Notes: generated by a model from the sequence alone, not told the origin. A stretch of DNA of 64,000 bases from Triglochin maritima (GCA_963682175.1 OY821774.1:48188201-48252200); one strand, 5' to 3'; positions 49,150 through 62,551 are shown, numbered from the stretch's first letter. Numbers and translations are program-made.

Positions 49150-50300
49150 ACGACTACGAGACGAAAAAATTCTTGCATAACTGATCGGCTTTCATTTCAT
49201 AATGATAGAGAGTGTGGGCTTGCTTGCGTCTGAGTGCAATTGTGATGAACGATGTTGCACCGATCCTTCCATAGTGTCCACCAAAGATTCGCGATATAGG
49301 CAAAACAACCTCCGTATCAATAAAAAAGCAAGTGCTCTGCTGTCTCATGCTGTGGACAATTTATATACACCGATGCGATGCGTCGATAGATGCAATTTTG
49401 TCATGATGAAGTGATTTGGTTGGAAGGATGTCAACAAGTGCTCTCCAGACGAAGAAGAAATTAAACTTGAGGAGACACTATTTTCTTTAATTTCCATATT
49501 CTGGAATAAATGTTAGTAGAACTAGCCGATGAAGACCGATTACCCCCTTAAATATGAGTAGATCGAGATGGCAATCATCTGAATGAATGGGAGATATATG
49601 TTGGAATGAATGGGAGATGACCAATATGAATGAAATTGCATATAGTGGCTGTGAAAGACGGAGGAGACTACTGACAAATGGGGTTTTTTTTATAATAAAA
49701 AATCTCCAGATATATAGTTTGTATGACCATTTACCAATGCTTTGTTGAGAGAGCTAAATTCCGTGAAATTCAAGCCACCATGTTGTTTCTTTAATTTGTT
49801 GGAACCGTTGCCAGGAACAAATTAAGATAACAGTGTCTAGCTCCACGTGAATAGCCCCAACAAATTAAAATTTCGACAAATAGAATTCAGCTTGATTGGA
49901 GTAGTCTTAAACAGTGTTTTCACTTGAGGCCAGCCAGAAAGACTGATAAAAGAGCTTTATCTCCTTGCATGTTGAATGCCACACATTTAATATCCTCTTC
50001 TGAAGGAATTTGAATCAATTTATGTGCTTGATTGTCATTGAGAACCACCGTGGTAAGGGCAGTTGGATGCTAGGAGGCAAAAAGATTCCGAAAATATGAT
50101 ATGATGAATTAATTAGCAATTAGCAAAGGATCATCAACGAGGGTTCCGTGAGCTGTCCTAATGGAAGAGATGGTGTTGCCTACCCGAGGCGAAGTGATGC
50201 AAGAATTTGGAATTCTGGTCCCCTTGTTGAACCCAATGCCGGTGTATCCGCTGCCTCCAATAAATATTTTGTTGTAAGAGTTAATTAGTGTGTTTTCTAC
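49150..50300 (-). mobile_element. Degenerate L1-type LINE, 3' end of the reverse-transcriptase ORF
   Basis: On the minus strand, broken frames give a KHGGLNFTEFSSLNKALV segment (as in the GGLG.. block after plant L1 reverse transcriptases) and then VWRALVDILPTKSLHHDKIA with following Cys/His residues (zf-RVT-type). Many stops and frame changes show that it is dead. The boundaries are approximate and I could not find a target-site duplication. Confidence 0.6.
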
Positions 50301-51209
50301 CTTTAATAATTCGATTCACACAATTGAAGAATATTCGGCTCAATAAAAAAATTATATGGAATTTGACGTGTGTTTAAAAGAAAGTAAGAAAGCAACCGCC
50401 TAAGGTATACTACCTTTTCTTCAGTTTTGTTTATCCGATGGGTAAAAGATACGTCGATTGTGTATTTTCATGACTCATTTTCGCCTTGGATGTCATCTCA
50501 AGGAATAAAGTGAACGTTGACGTGTTTTACTCTGATGCCACATACAAGTCACTAAACTAAAGCTTCCAGTATACCATATGGATTTGAGTTTCTTCGACGG
50601 AGCACTTTAGTATGATTAAGCAACTAGTTATTTGATGAGTTGTATTAATAATGTAAGAAAGACAATGACGCACAGACTATAATTCGAGTTGCGTTGTCAT
50701 CATCAAAGTCTAAAGAAAAGATCAGTTTTAGCCACAACAACCTCCAATTGAAAGGAAAAGATGTTAAACGGAACCAAAGATAACATCAGCTTATGATGAG
50801 GACGTATACGAAAACAGATAATCATCATCAATTGTAACGTCACTTGATTAGGCCTTCATGTGTATGTGCATCTACTTATTAATTTATTTTTCAAATAAAT
50901 ACATACATACATATGCCTTATCTTCTATATTTAGAAAAATTTGCAGGAATCCCCTCTTCAAATTGTACCATTGCTTAGACTTCTCACTCTTCGGGACAAA
51001 CATTACCAAAACAAAAACGTGCTCGAACAGAAAGATATATTAATGGTTTCGACCTGACAGCAAAATTATCAAGTACGTAAAGCAGCACAAATTTTAGCTT
51101 ACACAAAACCAATCAACACTCGGGCTGGATAAATAACCTTTGGAGTACACATCTTAAATAATACTTTCCTTCAAAAAAAACACCGATATGCAAGACCAAG
51201 ATTCAAAAC
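50301..51209. other. Spacer and 3' flank of CCT2
   Basis: No gene is recognised. The right end should be the CCT2 3' UTR (minus strand). Confidence 0.4.
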
Positions 51210-54200
51210 TCACATCCTGTCCTCTCTTCTCCGAGGAGCACAAGTTATGATTTCGTCAACTCTCAATATCATCTCCGCAGCTTCAGTGGCAGAAAGAAGC
51301 ACAGCTTGCTTAACCTTGAAGGATTCCGATATCCCGAGCTTCTCCATATCTCCTACCTATACAGCAAAACAATGTCATTTTCAACATGTTAGAGAAAACC
51401 ATGACAAGTTGAGAAGATGACGGATTTGACTTACACCACCAGATAAAACATCAACTCCTGCACATGTCTTATCCTTGTGATGCTCTGCACGAAGTTGCGC
51501 AATCAGCTCTGCACTATCTAAACCAGCATTGTCTGCTATTGTGGTAGGGATTGCCTGAAGAGCACGAGAGAATGCTTCAATTGCATGAGATTTCTTCCCA
51601 GGTGTGCTACGAGCTAACTCATCCACCTCTCTTGCCATCAACATCTCAGGCCATCCACCTCCAAACAGAATACGACTGTCATTTACAGTCTGTGATAGTA
51701 CACACAAGGCATCATGCAGTGATCTTTCAGCTTCATCTAGCACATGGAAACTACAGAAGGTCGTAGCATAAAAACATCAGAAAGCTGAAGAAACAGATGC
51801 ATGGAAATGTTCACAATTCTTGCTATGAAGGGGGCAAAAATAAAGAAATAAAAAATTCAAACATCAATATAAATTACAGAATAATTTCAATTGATAGTAG
51901 ATTTGAATGGTGAAAAACACTACTATCCCCCAGTGACTGGGGTGAAAGAAAGACACCATAATGGATATATTCTGACTCAAGATTCCAAGGTTATCTCTGA
52001 ACCATCTGACTATTTAAATGGTCTTTAATACTTTACTATAAGCAGCAACAGAGCTCTCTTCAACTCTTTGACAACTGGTGCAGATGATTGACACATTGAG
52101 GGGCATCGTAAAACTAATCAAAAGTCACAAGGCAACATATGTAACCGGACATGAGCTTCTATTCTATGATATCATTGTTAAACAAATGGGCATACATATT
52201 GACCCTCAGACGTGCACCAAGTTGGTTTTCTATCCTTATTTACTCATTAATCTCTGTAGAGAGCAATCACTACGAGCATATTGAACAAGTAAATTGACTG
52301 TAAATAACACGAGAAATTTTTTGCGCTGTAATGAAAATACATAAGCAACACCACACCACAAAATACCAAAATAACACAAAGCATACCTTGCACCTCTTAA
52401 CACTATAGTACATGCTTCGCCCATTTCACATCCAGAAAACCGTATCAACCTGTCCTCGCCAATCATTATTTCCTCAATAAGTTTACAATGACCAAGCTTC
52501 ACGGACCCAGGTTCATCAAAGGTTGATGTAATATCACCACCAGTTACTAGAGCAAGTCTCTCAATCCCATCAAAATCAGCATGTTCGATGGCAAGTATTC
52601 CTGCATCTGCAAACAATTCCTCAGGGAAGTTGTATATAAGCTGTCGATTAACAAAGCAATTGACTCCATGAGCAATTATCTTTTGCACTTTCTCTTTCAT
52701 TTTGTTCTTTTCAGCCGTCTCGATCTCAGCAACCTTAGACATAGAATCCACACGAACTCGAGCCCCATAAATCTTTACTTTGTCAGTATCCATTGCAGTG
52801 TTTGCCACTAAAATTGTTGCATTCTCAATGTGTTTTGGCTGACCAAGACCTATCTTCTTATCAAGAATAAATCTGCAACAATTGACCAAATCATGAACTT
52901 ATAACAAGCAGGATCATGTAAAGGAGAAATGTAAGTAGGAGACATTTTAGACCGTCGTAAGAATATTATAAAGAGGAGCATGTAATGAACCAATTGTAAC
53001 AAACCTAGGGTAGCAAACGTCAACCTACAAACAATCAATAGTTATGATGATAACGAATAAACCTATATTTGATCATAAAATTTTGAACAATTATGTAATT
53101 TACTATGAATCTTCCTATTGTTTTTTAGTTTACGGTTTCATTTTACTTATGGTAGAAATTGATAAATTATATCTAACACAATCTCAAAACTTTATTGCAT
53201 CTTTTTTTTTAAAATTCCTATTCCCTAGAACATCTTTTCACAATTGAAAAAAATCTCTTTGAAAGCATTAACTCATGGTAAACTGACACTGACTTAAAGA
53301 ATAATTGTTTGTTTATGATTGGAATGTGAAAAATGGAAAAGCACTAGAATTGTGGTGGAGCAATATAAGCTTGATCAAATTGAAGAAGGAATGGAACTCA
53401 ACATAGATTGACTAATTATTTGGCAGAAGTTGCCTCAAATTATTAAAACCATAACGTAATGCAATTGAACTAGGACATTATAATTTGAAGATGATATGGC
53501 AATAGATGCTTGAATATATTGACGGAGGGAAGATACTCCTGCATAGGTTCATAGACCATTGTTCATTTGCTCATAAAGGTGAAATGATGCAAGAAAAAAA
53601 TTATTATTCAAAATGAAGAAAAATACCCTTCGTCTAAAAAGGAATCAGTTAATGATCCCCCTGCTTTCTTGATGATCTGGATAGACTCCAAGTTTGTGCT
53701 ACCCTGCAATGAATATACGTCACATTACAGACTGTGATCACCAATGATAAGCATAGACAGTTAGACATATAAATACATTGTGAATATATCAGCAGTTCAG
53801 CAAAACAACACAAATTCTAAAAACATTTCAAGATAGCAAGGTAATAGTTGCATCACAAAAATATCAAATTAATGTAACTATCTGCAGAAGTCAAATATCT
53901 AATAGGAAATGAATGGTAATCTTAAACTGGAAACAGTATAAAATTAGAAGCACATAATGGAATTGCAACCTGGAAACAATGGATGAGCACTGCCAAAACT
54001 CACATATTAACATAAACCGGTGGAGAATTCATAGTTACCTTGAGCCTCAGAACAGCATCCACGGCTAATTTGGCAAAGTGTTCCTTGTCCTGGGACAATA
54101 TCTTTGAACTTAGGGTTGTCCTTGCTATTTTCAACAGGTCTGATTTGAACTTGTCTACAAGATAACAGAGCTTAGTGCAGGAGGAGAGTACTTCATGATT

Positions 54201-56727
54201 CGTGATTAGTTAAACATCCATCACACATTTGTCAGACGAGACGCAGGTTGAAGTCAAAGATGAGTACCTGCATCCTGTTTGTTATCCATGGCCTTTTGAA
54301 GTAGAACACTGTGTGCACATTCAGCAGCCATTCTGTACCCTATTACAAGATAAAAGCTAACATTACAGTCGGCCGCATCACACATTTACACACAAAGAGT
54401 ATGTTTTAATGTGTGGCACCCTCCCCGGGGTCGCATATGCGACGAATGCAGACCAACGGTACTGTGCGGGTGAGGGGGAGGAGCCACAACCTTCTCCACG
54501 GCCTCCTCCTTTATCTTCAGGAGCTTCTTCTGGATCCCGAAGAAGGGGATGTCATCGACGAGGGCCCGGAAGGGGGCAGCCAGGAAGGAACAGGAGGACG
54601 GGGGCAGCAGGGTAGGTGGAAGGGCAACAGGAGATGGATGTAAAAAGGAGAGGGGAAGATAAGGTTGAAGGTGTTGGAGTTTCACGAGGACGGTGGAGAG
54701 GGATGTACTTTTGTGACGTGGGTACAGCTGTGTGATATTTTCTCGATTTTTTATGATTTTTCCCTTTAATTTTTTTTGGATATTTTTCAAAAAAAATACA
54801 GTTGTGTGACCGCATATGTAACCCTGGCGCACAGGGTCACATATGTGACTCCTGAACATTGCAAAGGGTAATCACTAGGAAACTAAAGTTAACAGATATG
54901 AGATAACCAATCTCTGTTGCTTCTTAGTGAAGAATTTGGGGGTCTAAAAGATCATTTTAGTGAACCAATCTGATTTCTTTAGATCCTTTTTATGATTACA
55001 TTGTCTTGCATGCATTTGCTTCTACTTTGTTGATCTTGTTAGCTTGAGCCTGAATCCAAGTATTAAGCTTTAAATTGATGCACTATATACTTTACTGGGA
55101 AGATAATTACATATAGGTTGACAATCGAGTCTCATTCAACTAGTTCAATTTGATATTCATTCTAAGTTTCTATATGAGCTTCCATACGACCAAGCCTGAG
55201 ATATCGCAAAATAAACACTAGAAAGATAAGTTGCTAATAGTACTTAAAGCTTTAAATAGACAATTCACACGAATTGAATAAAGAGATTAAAATACCTGCA
55301 ATGATTGTCATAGGGTGGATTTTTGCCATGGTCAACTTTTCAGCCTCCCTTAGAAGCTCTCCAGCCAAAACAACAACAGAAGTTGTTCCGTCACCAACCT
55401 CGTCATCTTGAACTTTAGAAATGTCTAGGTTTTTTATTAAGGAGAATCTTGGGATAATGTATACAGTGTATATTGCAGTGCTTGAGAAATAATTAAAAAG
55501 AAATTCCAACAGTAAAAAAAAAGATTTTATTCATCCCAAATGCAAAAACTATGAATCTAAGGCAGCAATTGTGCATGAAAACTTGTCATATGAATTTTGT
55601 ATCTATTAAGTATTTAATTAACTGCAATATTAAGCATATTAAACATGCAGGTAATTAAGTACAGGATACCAACAAGAACCTTAGCAGCAGGATTATCAAT
55701 GTGAAGAGACTTTAATATTGTGGCACCATCATTTGTAACAGTAACATTGTGTCCTCGACCAGTTGATTGCAATATCTTGTCCTACAAATTGGGACCATCT
55801 TCAGTTCAGTAAGAAAGATAATACAAAAGAACGCATTAGAAATAATCAAGTTACACCCTAGAGATACACATACCATTCCTTTAGGCCCTAATGTAGTTTT
55901 GACTAGATCAGCAATCGCCATGGCACCAACATAAGATGCCTGCAAGAAAGAGAAAACGAAATGAAGAGTTTTTCTGCTCTATGCAGCAATATCACAAAGT
56001 ATGGTGATGGGCGATGGGGTTTAATTCCAAGCAACAAATATATAGACGCAATATTTTCCTAATAAAACCCAGACAAAGTAATCAGCACTTCATTCCCACT
56101 CATGAAAAACTCATTTAATTTCTCAGTTAATTGTGCTTCCATTTCATAAGACACCTCAAGTTATTCGTCGAACAAATTATTCACCAGAAGACACAAATCA
56201 TACCAGAGTACAACTCTACAAACGTTTTCACTAATTGCAAGTGTATCAAGTAGTGTCAACCAAAGCTTTTCTCTTCCTATTCACTACCAACAGCTCTACC
56301 GAAGAAATATATATCAAACACAAACTCCACTTCCAGAAACCATCCACCGAAACCGCTAAAAAGGCCTAAACATCCATCGTAAACATTGTAACTAACCCTA
56401 ACATCTCCAAATATAAAAAACCATCGGAACCGCTAAAAACAACTTCCGAATCCCTGAACATGTGCCATAGCCACGATCCGATCCGATCCGATCCAATCCA
56501 ATCCGATCACGAAAAATCACCAGAAAGATACACATCAACCACAACGACGCAGTAAAAGCAAGACATTTAGAAGAAGGAAAAGAAGTACTACCATTCTAGC
56601 TCGCTCTCCTTTCTCCAGGGACGCCTCATCCTTGAGAAGGCTCTCGAACTGATCGAGAAACCAAACATCAGCGACACAACGACGGAGGGAATAAGGCGAA
56701 GAAAAGAGAGATACTACTTACTGCCAT
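51210..56727 (-). CDS. CCT2: T-complex protein 1 subunit beta (CCT2), cytosolic chaperonin
   Basis: CCT2 is one of eight subunits of the TRiC/CCT ring, which folds actin, tubulin and other proteins using ATP in the cytosol. Eleven exons join in frame: 56722-56727, 56592-56648, 55874-55939, 55670-55781, 55296-55424, 54268-54339, 54039-54154, 53627-53703, 52387-52872, 51435-51750 and 51210-51356. They total 1,584 nt, 527 residues, the family length. All introns are GT-AG. Signature stretches: [40 protein letters not shown] (59-64), the ATP-site [10 protein letters not shown] (87-96), [51 protein letters not shown] and the end [10 protein letters not shown]. The beta identity rests on these stretches. 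The first exon codes for only Met-Ala. The intron between exons 5 and 6 carries a GC-rich insert flanked by 14-bp palindromes. Confidence 0.97.
54405..54850. other. GC-rich, coding-like insert in a CCT2 intron, flanked by two 14-bp palindromes
   Basis: The intron between 54340 and 55295 is AT-rich except for about 54415-54640. Perfect palindromes GTCGCATATGCGAC (54430-54443) and GTCACATATGTGAC (54836-54849) stand at its ends. Read on the minus strand, the GC-rich part encodes a segment [20 protein letters not shown] followed by KEEAVEKVV, with codon use like a real gene. I cannot name the parent gene. It may be a captured gene fragment within a small transposon. Confidence 0.5.
56470..56507. 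repeat. Short CGATC-type pentanucleotide repeat in the CCT2 exon 2-3 intron
   Basis: About six near-identical units (GATCC, AATCC) lie head to tail in the AT-rich intron. Confidence 0.7.
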
Positions 56728-57282
56728 GGCTGAGGGGAAGGCGAAGATCGGAGGGCGGCAGTTGGAGGAAGGATGGAAGGAGAAGTGGAACCCTAGAACC
56801 GGGTGGTGAGGGGGAAGTGGGTTTAGTGTTGCTACTTTGCGCTTTAGGGCTTTGGTGGATCTCAGCCGTTGGATCTGGGCTGGGGTTTGAAGTTTCTCTG
56901 TTGATATGTTTAGGGGCGGTTTTACCCGTACAGTCTCCCGTCTAATGAGGGTAGCGGTCAAAAAAAATCTTATTCGCCATCTCACCTACTCGTCACCCAC
57001 ATAACCTGCCTACTAGGTGGGGCGGGTTGCGGTTGTCTCACAACATGTCCCGCATAACTCGCAACTCGTGTAACTTGAATGTTTTCAACTTTTCATTGTT
57101 AAAGTTTGTTATGTTATAATAATAAAAAATTATGTTTTTATTGTTTGATGTTGGAGTTTGTTACGTTATAATAAGTGTTATTGTTATATTCTGAAGTTTG
57201 TCATGTTACAATGAGTGTTATTTTTATAAACTCACAATGAATATTTGATGATAGAGTTTGTTATTATTACTAAATTGTTATT
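56728..57282. other. 5' flank of CCT2 with a GCGGGT-type repeat fragment
   Basis: This is the minus-strand promoter side of CCT2. At about 56985-57075 it carries a GGTGGGGCGGGTTGCGG/CCCGCATAACTCGC patch related to the hAT-like fragment near 20400. No gene is seen. Confidence 0.4.
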
Positions 57283-58439
57283 CGTCGTCGTAAAACTACT
57301 TAAATCGTCCGTACAGATTACCATTTTGCCCTTCTACCATTTCTACTTATATAACTCTTCATTTCACTCTTCTAACACCACTTTCTCTTCATATTACTCT
57401 TCTATTCATCAGATATAATGTCTCGGAGGCTAGGAAAAGAACTAGCGGACGCCTCAGATTACTCAAATCTCGTAAATTGCCTTGTTTATTTTAATTAATT
57501 TTAATAATAATAATAATAAATTTGGGTGGGGCGTCTCCCGCGGACGCCCGAACATAGGGCTAGGCGTCTGCGGGAGACGCCTCCCACGTAGGGGAGGCGG
57601 CTCCCGCAGACGCCCCGAATTTTTTTTATTTTTTTTAAATTGATTATAAATTGTGATAAATTTAAAATAAATTGAATATTATGTTAATAATTAATTAAAT
57701 TAGTCTAGTAAATATTTTATTGATTATAAATTGTGATAATTACTAAATAAATCTGTTATTAAGTTAATAATTAGTTTAATTATTTTAGTAAGGAATTATT
57801 GATTAAAAGTTGTGATAATAGCTAAATAAATTGATTATTATGTTAATAATTAGTTGTGTACGATTTTAGTAAAGGATTATTGATTAATTGTGATAATTGC
57901 TAAATAAATCGATTATTAAGTTAATAATTAGTTTAATTATTTTAGTAAATCCATTAATAAATTTTATTTTTAAAATTGAATTAATAGTCATCGGGTTACC
58001 GTGGAGGAAAAGAGAAATCAATTCCCTTACGCGCGGTACATGGTGTAGCAGATGAGTCAGGTCCTCGTCATCCACGTAGACGTGGTATTTCTGCTTCAGT
58101 TAGGAGAGAGAGATCTTTTACGTCGTCGTCAGACACCTGTGATTCTTTCGACGATGAGGATGATTCAGATGAGTTGAGGAGTCACGACGATAGTGACGAT
58201 GGAGGCCGGTATGGCTTGGGGCCACAGGAGGACGTGATACATCAATACGGTCGAGGACGATGACGAGATTGTAGTCCTTCGGCTGAGTGGGTCATTAGGA
58301 ATGGTCGAGGTGGTCGGTTTTGTGACTGGTGATTCGAGTTCGTGCACTGCAGACGACCGAGCTCAGAAGAAGAAGATGGGTGAGGACGAGTCTTGGATTG
58401 TCACGGATATGATGTCGGTGGTCCTTTAGATGGCAACGT

Positions 58440-58760
58440 CATTCCCAGTTTTGGAGGCCACATTGCCAGACACATCTGGAATGGCGAGGATCGGAAGGTT
58501 TTGAAGTGCCATAATCGGCACAGAGCATGTACGACACATTGCAGGCTTGGCGTTCAGTGATGACTGATGATATGACGGCGACCGTCAGTGACAGTGGATT
58601 GGGTCACTTGCCGTACAACATGTTTTCCTACATTGACATGCCGTTGATTTTGGCTTTCGTGGAGCGGTGACAGCTTGACACCAACACTTTTCACTTGTCA
58701 TTCGGAGAGATGACGATCATGTTGCATGACGTCTTTCAGATGTTTCCGACTCCTATTGCA
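58440..58760 (+). pseudogene. Plant mobile domain remnant
   Basis: A C-terminal PMD segment with an internal TGA at about 58668, exactly where family members have the Trp of VERW, and at least one frame change upstream. The conserved order (GG..W.GE...KC, then G..PY......D..L..AFVER, then TNTFHLSFGEMT) supports the family. It is not expected to yield a product. Confidence 0.65.
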
Positions 58761-58905
58761 ACTTGTTTCGCCCATTTACAAGCTTTCTCGATTGTTGTAA
58801 ATATTTCTTTACTATCAAAAAGCTCACTGTAATCTACTTCATCACCATCGAAATCTTGCAACGGAACCTGGAAAAAATTAATTTAACAAAAAATTAAAAA
58901 AAAAT

Positions 58906-59056
58906 GCGTCTACCCAAAACGCCTCCACATTGGTGGAGGCGTTTTGGGCAGACGACTCCACATTGGTGGAGGCGTCTAGCTAAGACGCCCCCACCTTGGT
59001 GGAGGCGTCGTATCCAGACGCCTCCACCAACGTGGAGGCGTCTTATCCAGATGCCT
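58906..59056. repeat. Tandem array of hairpin-forming CCTCCAC-N-GTGGAGG units
   Basis: Four adjacent units, each a near-perfect inverted repeat such as GCCTCCACATTGGTGGAGGC, are joined by short spacers (GTTTTGGGCAGAC, GTCTAGCTAAGAC, GTCGTATCCAGAC). Related GACGCC-rich inverted sequence is at 57527-57617. It lies beside the start exon of the element on the minus strand, where it would form part of the first intron. Confidence 0.85.
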
Positions 59057-59377
59057 AAGTCGGGAAAAAAATCCGCCCTCGTTACCTTGCCGGATCCAGA
59101 TGCTTCGCTAGACATTTTCGTGGTGTTGGTACTAGGAATGTGAGTAAAACTGAGTCAAATACATTGTTTAAAGACACGGGACGAAATGTGTATTAATTGA
59201 TTTGTTAAGGGTAAAAAGGTAATAAATCGGGCAAAGTAAAACTTGGGAGTTGGAAGGGTAGTTTGGTCATTTGAAGCAAGAGCACGTCATCATCAGATCC
59301 TGTTGTGTTCCTGTTTGTCTATCTATTCTTCGGAGATTTTGTTTGTGTTCCTTTCCCACCACTCCCTCCCCTCCTTA

Positions 59378-61594
59378 ATGGCTCTTCCCTCCGCCACCGC
59401 CGTGCTCGTGCAGGAGTCTTCACGAATTTCACATCCACTCTCCACCAGATGCTCCCTCACCACCGTCCAACCCCGCCACACCCTTCCCACTTCTCAAGGT
59501 CCATTCTCCTTCACCCTTCCTCGTTTGCGAGTGAGTTAGAGTGGTCGGTACATGATGCGTCACGGTGGATATCGACGGTGATAGTAGTTTGATTTTCTTG
59601 GGTAGAAAATAGTGGACTCCTTTTTATACAAGGATATAATGTGAGACCACATTTTCAACTATTGTGTAGAGTTTATTGACCAAGTTTTGGTTACTACTAC
59701 TTGTTGGGCAAGGGGTTCGACATCCTTCGGATTATCGGAAAATGAATGAGCAATGTGGAGTTTCCTTAGGGCAGAGGCATCTTTTAATGTTCTTTTCCAA
59801 CTTTGGTGATTTACTTCCTGATTTTCATTGAAAACATGTGGGTTTGTATTGTTATTGTTGTTTGCCTATTCATAAGTTTGGAATTACACTTAGAGCATGT
59901 GGTGTTAATTATTCTATGCATTACCTCAAGCTCCCAACCACTACACTTAGTAGGAAGGGAATGAAATTGCCTCTCACACTAGGTGGCGAAAGATCTTCTA
60001 AATGTGGCGTAGAGAATATTATTTAGATGAAGTGTAACATTAGCTCAGGCTTGTAATGCTGTAAGTGTAATTCTTCTATATCTCTTTCTCTTAGTTTCCA
60101 TTCAAGGTTTAGTGATCTATCATGGAGTACCGTCTTCTGTGCTTTAGTTGGTTTCAATGACCACCCATGCAAAAGTTCGAGCTTTAAAGAGATGACTGAC
60201 CCGAACTTTGAGTAGTGCTCTTGTGTAAATGCAGGGTCAATTAGTTTGAGGGATTAATGTCAAACATAGTTTCACATTAATTAATAAAAGAGAATGTAAA
60301 CCACTTCATTATCAATGTTAGTGTCTAACACTTGTCTAAATTATTTGTGGGTCTTAAACGATGGTGAACCTACAAAATTAGTGAAAGAAGCCGGAAAAAA
60401 TGTCTTAGCAACTCAAAAGGCTGCTTCATGACATTTTGTTTTTAGCCTTTCAAACTAATAACCTGAATAAGTGCTAAATGCAACATAATTTTGCAGTTCT
60501 ATCCACAACTCTACTTACGAATGATGTAAATTTTCAGTATCAAATGTTGGTTTACTACCCTATGAACTTACTGAAAATGAATTCAACTTTTATGCATTGT
60601 GATATATTTTCTTGTTGGTTTTATTTGTATTACCTTTTTAAACTATGACTAAAGATTCTGCAGTGCCCAGGAGGAATTTGATAGCTTTAACAATGTCAAG
60701 TTGTTTGTTCCTGCAAATGGGAGCATCAAAAGCAGAAACTTCAGTTGGATTCAGAGAGTACGTGGACAATTTTGATGGTTACACCTTCAACTATCCTCAA
60801 AACTGGATCCAAGTTCGAGGTGCAGGTGCTGACATATTCTTCCGCGATCCTTATGTTCTTGATGAAAACATTTCTGTGGAGTTATCATCTCCCTCATCTT
60901 CAAAGTACAAAAGTGTTGAGGATCTCGGGCCACCAGAGAAGGCTGGAGAAAAGGTCCTCAAACAATATTTGACTGAATTCATGTCGACGCGTCTTGGTGT
61001 TCGGCGTGAATCAAGCATACTTTCGACTTCGCCAAGAGTTGCTGATGATGGAAGGATGTACTACCAAGTTGAGGTTAGTATTCTTTAAAATTTCTTCATA
61101 CACAGGAAAATGCTTTTCTTATGATCCCCAAAATCATAGATCATCCTTAAAAAATCATAGATTTTTAATATGGTGGGCTGTTATTAACAATTTTCAGATT
61201 AATGTTTCACGTGTTTAACTTCATTCAAGTCGTGTTTGACATAATGGTCCTTATCTACATTCTTCATTGACATTCTTGTGCTATCAGATTCAGATCTTCC
61301 TCTCTTCATATTCAGGTTGATTGTTGTTGCCATTTGCCCAAACTTGTTTTGCTAACTTTTTCTTCTTCATAGGTAAATATTAAGTCTTATGCGAACAACA
61401 ACGAGTTGGCAGTTATGCCGCAAGATAGAATTGCTCGTTTGGAATGGAACCGGAGGTATCTCTCTGTTCTCGGAGTCGAAAACAACAGATTATACGAACT
61501 CAGACTGCAGACACCCGAGAGTGTCTTCTTAGAGGAGGAAAAGGATTTAAGAAGAGTCATGGATTCCTTTCGAGTAATCAAATCGGTGGACTGA
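59378..61594 (+). CDS. PsbP-domain protein of the thylakoid lumen (PPD2-like)
   Basis: PsbP-like proteins are lumenal and act around photosystem assembly or function. The well-supported exons are about 60655-61073 and 61373-61594 (stop TGA). They encode SAVPRRNLIALTMSSCLFLQ and ...GASKAE, a twin-arginine, hydrophobic lumen-transfer signal with an A-x-A-like cleavage site. The PsbP fold follows: FREYVDNFDGYTFNYPQNWI, ADIFFRDPYVLDENISVE, EKVLKQYLTEFMSTRLG, VNIKSYANNNELAVMPQDRI and a final RRVMDSFRVIKSVD. Exon 1 starts at the ATG at 59378 with a Ser/Thr/Pro-rich transit-like peptide. Its strong donor (CGA|GTGAGT at 59530) is one base out of phase with the next acceptor; a weaker donor at 59498 would fit. 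A missed small exon or a one-base error is possible. The PPD2 assignment is from memory of the family and is tentative. Confidence 0.85.
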
Positions 61595-62551
61595 ACCAGG
61601 ACAATTAGATTATGCCTTCAGTTTTTGTGGTGATTCAAGACACGAATTTGATTCAATGGCTCCATATTACTGTAATTCATAATGAAATGAGAGCCTTTTT
61701 TTATACCATAGAGGTTCAATGAAATTGTGTACAATTTTGGAATTAGTGGAGTTACTACAGGTGGTCATTTTGATTGCTATTATTTGCAAATGTAAGCATT
61801 TTGTTATAATGTAGTTTCAACAAGATTACTTCTAAGTAGGTTGATCATCTAACAAATTACCCTTTATTCAACAGAGTAGTTTCAAGGGGTTCTCAAACAC
61901 GAGTTCTTTGGGTTCGCATAGTTTCTTTAATAGAAAACGCTAGTGAAAGTGTGGAGACATATTTTACTTCATTGACAGGAACGTGAAACGCCCTTTGGTC
62001 TGGTAAATGTACATGATTTAGAGTTGTTGAGTCAAAGCGAGATGTTGAGTAATTGACAAATGCTGAAGCAGTGAAGCTGTTTGGCACAAACAGAATACAT
62101 TGGAAGAGAGTCAGAGACTGATGCCAATGAATCGAATTGGTTCAGCAAACTACAAGAAACCGATTCCAAAGAGAACAGATCGTTGTTATGCAAACAGTGA
62201 AAAACATGTTAATATCGGTTATTCGTGTGCATACGAACCTATATATTCTCCAAAGCTTACATTATACAACCATTACTGAAAATCCCTAAGCACCGTATCC
62301 AACTTACAAAATATTTGCATACGCTGAATCATCACAAGGATGTTGGACCTAAAAGGATCATTGTACAAAAAGAAAAAGAAATAAAAGAGCAAAAGATGTG
62401 TTTGTCAAGACATCGATACAAGGAGCCCATGTTAAGGTGTTCAATCCGACTATCGATCATACAACACTGAAAGCAGACTGTACTGTTGAAGTGAACCTTG
62501 ACGCTAAGGTATCCGATGCAAATTGCTGGATCTGTTTCTTAGCATCTGATA

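Larger units (their letters stand above)
57283..59235. mobile_element. Degenerate plant-mobile-domain (PMD) transposable element
   Basis: The left end carries the GTCGTC..ACTTAAATCGTCC..ATTACCATTTTGCCC motif found twice more in the window. The right end, inverted, has a loosely similar ATTACCTTTTTACCC. In the middle (+), a broken frame reads GGHIARHIWNGEDRKVLKC (about 58455), LGHLPYNMFSYIDMPLILAF (about 58600) and, after a TGA in place of a conserved Trp, QLDTNTFHLSFGEMTIMLHD. This is the plant mobile domain carried by MULE- and Gypsy-related elements. On the minus strand the short exon at 59087-59115 (MSSEASGSGK, then a GT donor) matches one at 21136. Tandem hairpins occupy 58906-59056. No intact protein remains. 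Confidence 0.65.
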
